Of a stretch of DNA of 64,000 bases, positions 63,670 through 64,000 are shown in pieces. Each line of letters begins with the position of its first letter. The stretch's first letter is position 1. Where the stretch lies: contig NZ_ATVL01000008.1 in assembly GCF_000420705.1 (NCBI RefSeq), positions 763,718 through 827,717 on the forward strand, read 5' to 3'. Below the pieces are notes generated by a model. The model did no database searches. It was not told the origin of the DNA and saw only the letters and a program-made list of their open reading frames with translations. Both the position numbers and the translations under genes were made by a program. The stretch comes from Hymenobacter norwichensis DSM 15439 (GTDB lineage Bacteria; Bacteroidota; Bacteroidia; Cytophagales; Hymenobacteraceae).

Positions 63670-64000
63670 ATGGCCTACTACCGCCCCCCCGGCCCCGCTC
63701 CCGATCCACTCATTGTGCGCGACCTGACGCGCCTACAAGATGATATGCGCACCCGCGTCCGGCAGGAGCCACTAGCGCAAGAGCCGCAATTCATTGCCGG
63801 CTGCGACTCCTCGTTTCCCACCCCCGAAACTATCCTGTCGGTGGTCGTGCTGTTGCGGTTTCCTTCGCTGGAAGTGGTGGAGAAAGTGTACAACGTGGGG
63901 CCGGTGCCAGTACCCTATATTCCGGGGTTGCTGTCGTTTCGGGAGGCGCCCAACGTGCTGCTGGCTTACGAAAAGCTTCATCAGAAACCCAACATTCTGA
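63670..64000 (+). CDS. nfi: Endonuclease V (deoxyinosine 3'-endonuclease), 5' part
   Basis: The open frame continues to the window end. Reading from the ATG at 63670, residues 1-110 contain FIAGCDSSF with the catalytic Asp (E. coli Asp35), LRFPSLEVVEK and PYIPGLLSFREAP with the Tyr wedge (E. coli Tyr80), then QKPNIL, the start of the QKPDLVFVDG strand. The enzyme nicks DNA next to deoxyinosine after adenine deamination. An in-frame ATG at 63631 could add 13 residues; 63670 fits the family N-terminus. The 3' portion with the remaining metal ligands lies outside the window. Confidence 0.93.
   Translation, partial: MAYYRPPGPAPDPLIVRDLTRLQDDMRTRVRQEPLAQEPQFIAGCDSSFPTPETILSVVVLLRFPSLEVVEKVYNVGPVPVPYIPGLLSFREAPNVLLAYEKLHQKPNIL

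Overview
The window looks like chromosomal DNA of a high-GC member of the Bacteroidota, most likely Hymenobacter or a close relative. This rests on type IX secretion C-terminal sorting domains, a SusR-like hybrid two-component regulator, promoters with TAnnTTTG -7 boxes, many lipoproteins with a short signal and a lipobox, a Bacteroidota-type tmRNA tag and dispersed inverted repeats typical of that genus. The genus is an inference from composition and gene style, not from a marker gene.

Layout. 1-3.3 kb: an acyl-CoA dehydrogenase (glutaryl-CoA dehydrogenase type) divergent from an APC amino-acid permease. 3.4-9.4 kb: a thiamine-linked region with a TPP riboswitch directly upstream of a TonB-dependent receptor, then a separate minus-strand operon of a PnuC/PnuT-type vitamin transporter, a NadR-like P-loop kinase, an aldose 1-epimerase and a GNAT acetyltransferase. 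9.4-16.8 kb: rhodanese, HrpB helicase, a DUF2490 protein, two aldo/keto reductases that share a duplicated upstream block, and an AraC regulator. 17-22.2 kb: a lipoprotein alpha/beta hydrolase, a secreted M12B-like metalloprotease with HYR repeats and a type IX sorting domain, and the ssrA (tmRNA) gene. 22.4-28.3 kb: an OmpA-family lipoprotein and two tandem secreted prolyl oligopeptidases. 28.4-37.5 kb: a minus-strand cluster of surface and secreted proteins, including a 1035-residue fibre with about 40 repeats of 16-17 residues ending in an intramolecular chaperone (peptidase S74) domain, and a second repeat fibre that overlaps a type IX substrate. 37.9-43.2 kb: a LuxR-type regulator and a 1370-residue hybrid sensor kinase/AraC regulator.

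43.5-50.4 kb holds housekeeping genes: dnaX with a ten-A run that can yield a gamma-like product, an M16 zinc peptidase lipoprotein, and icd. 50.6-56.2 kb is a patchwork of small genes (lipoproteins, group III truncated haemoglobin, DinB-like protein, a frameshifted response regulator and unknowns). It contains the most unusual object of the window, a 115-nt tRNA-shaped RNA gene with its own promoter and terminator, a CTC anticodon and a very long variable arm. 56.3-64 kb: an aminotransferase, a secreted unknown, a class C beta-lactamase-like hydrolase, a zinc alcohol dehydrogenase, a b-type cytochrome-like membrane protein followed by a 52-residue membrane peptide, two overlapping DUF1990 genes and the 5' part of endonuclease V (nfi), cut by the window end.

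No insertion sequence, CRISPR array, rRNA operon, prophage or replication origin was found. The strongest leads are the tRNA-like RNA (51,655-51,902), the dnaX slippage site (44,795-44,813), the thiamine-linked transporter/kinase pair and the repeat-fibre cluster.
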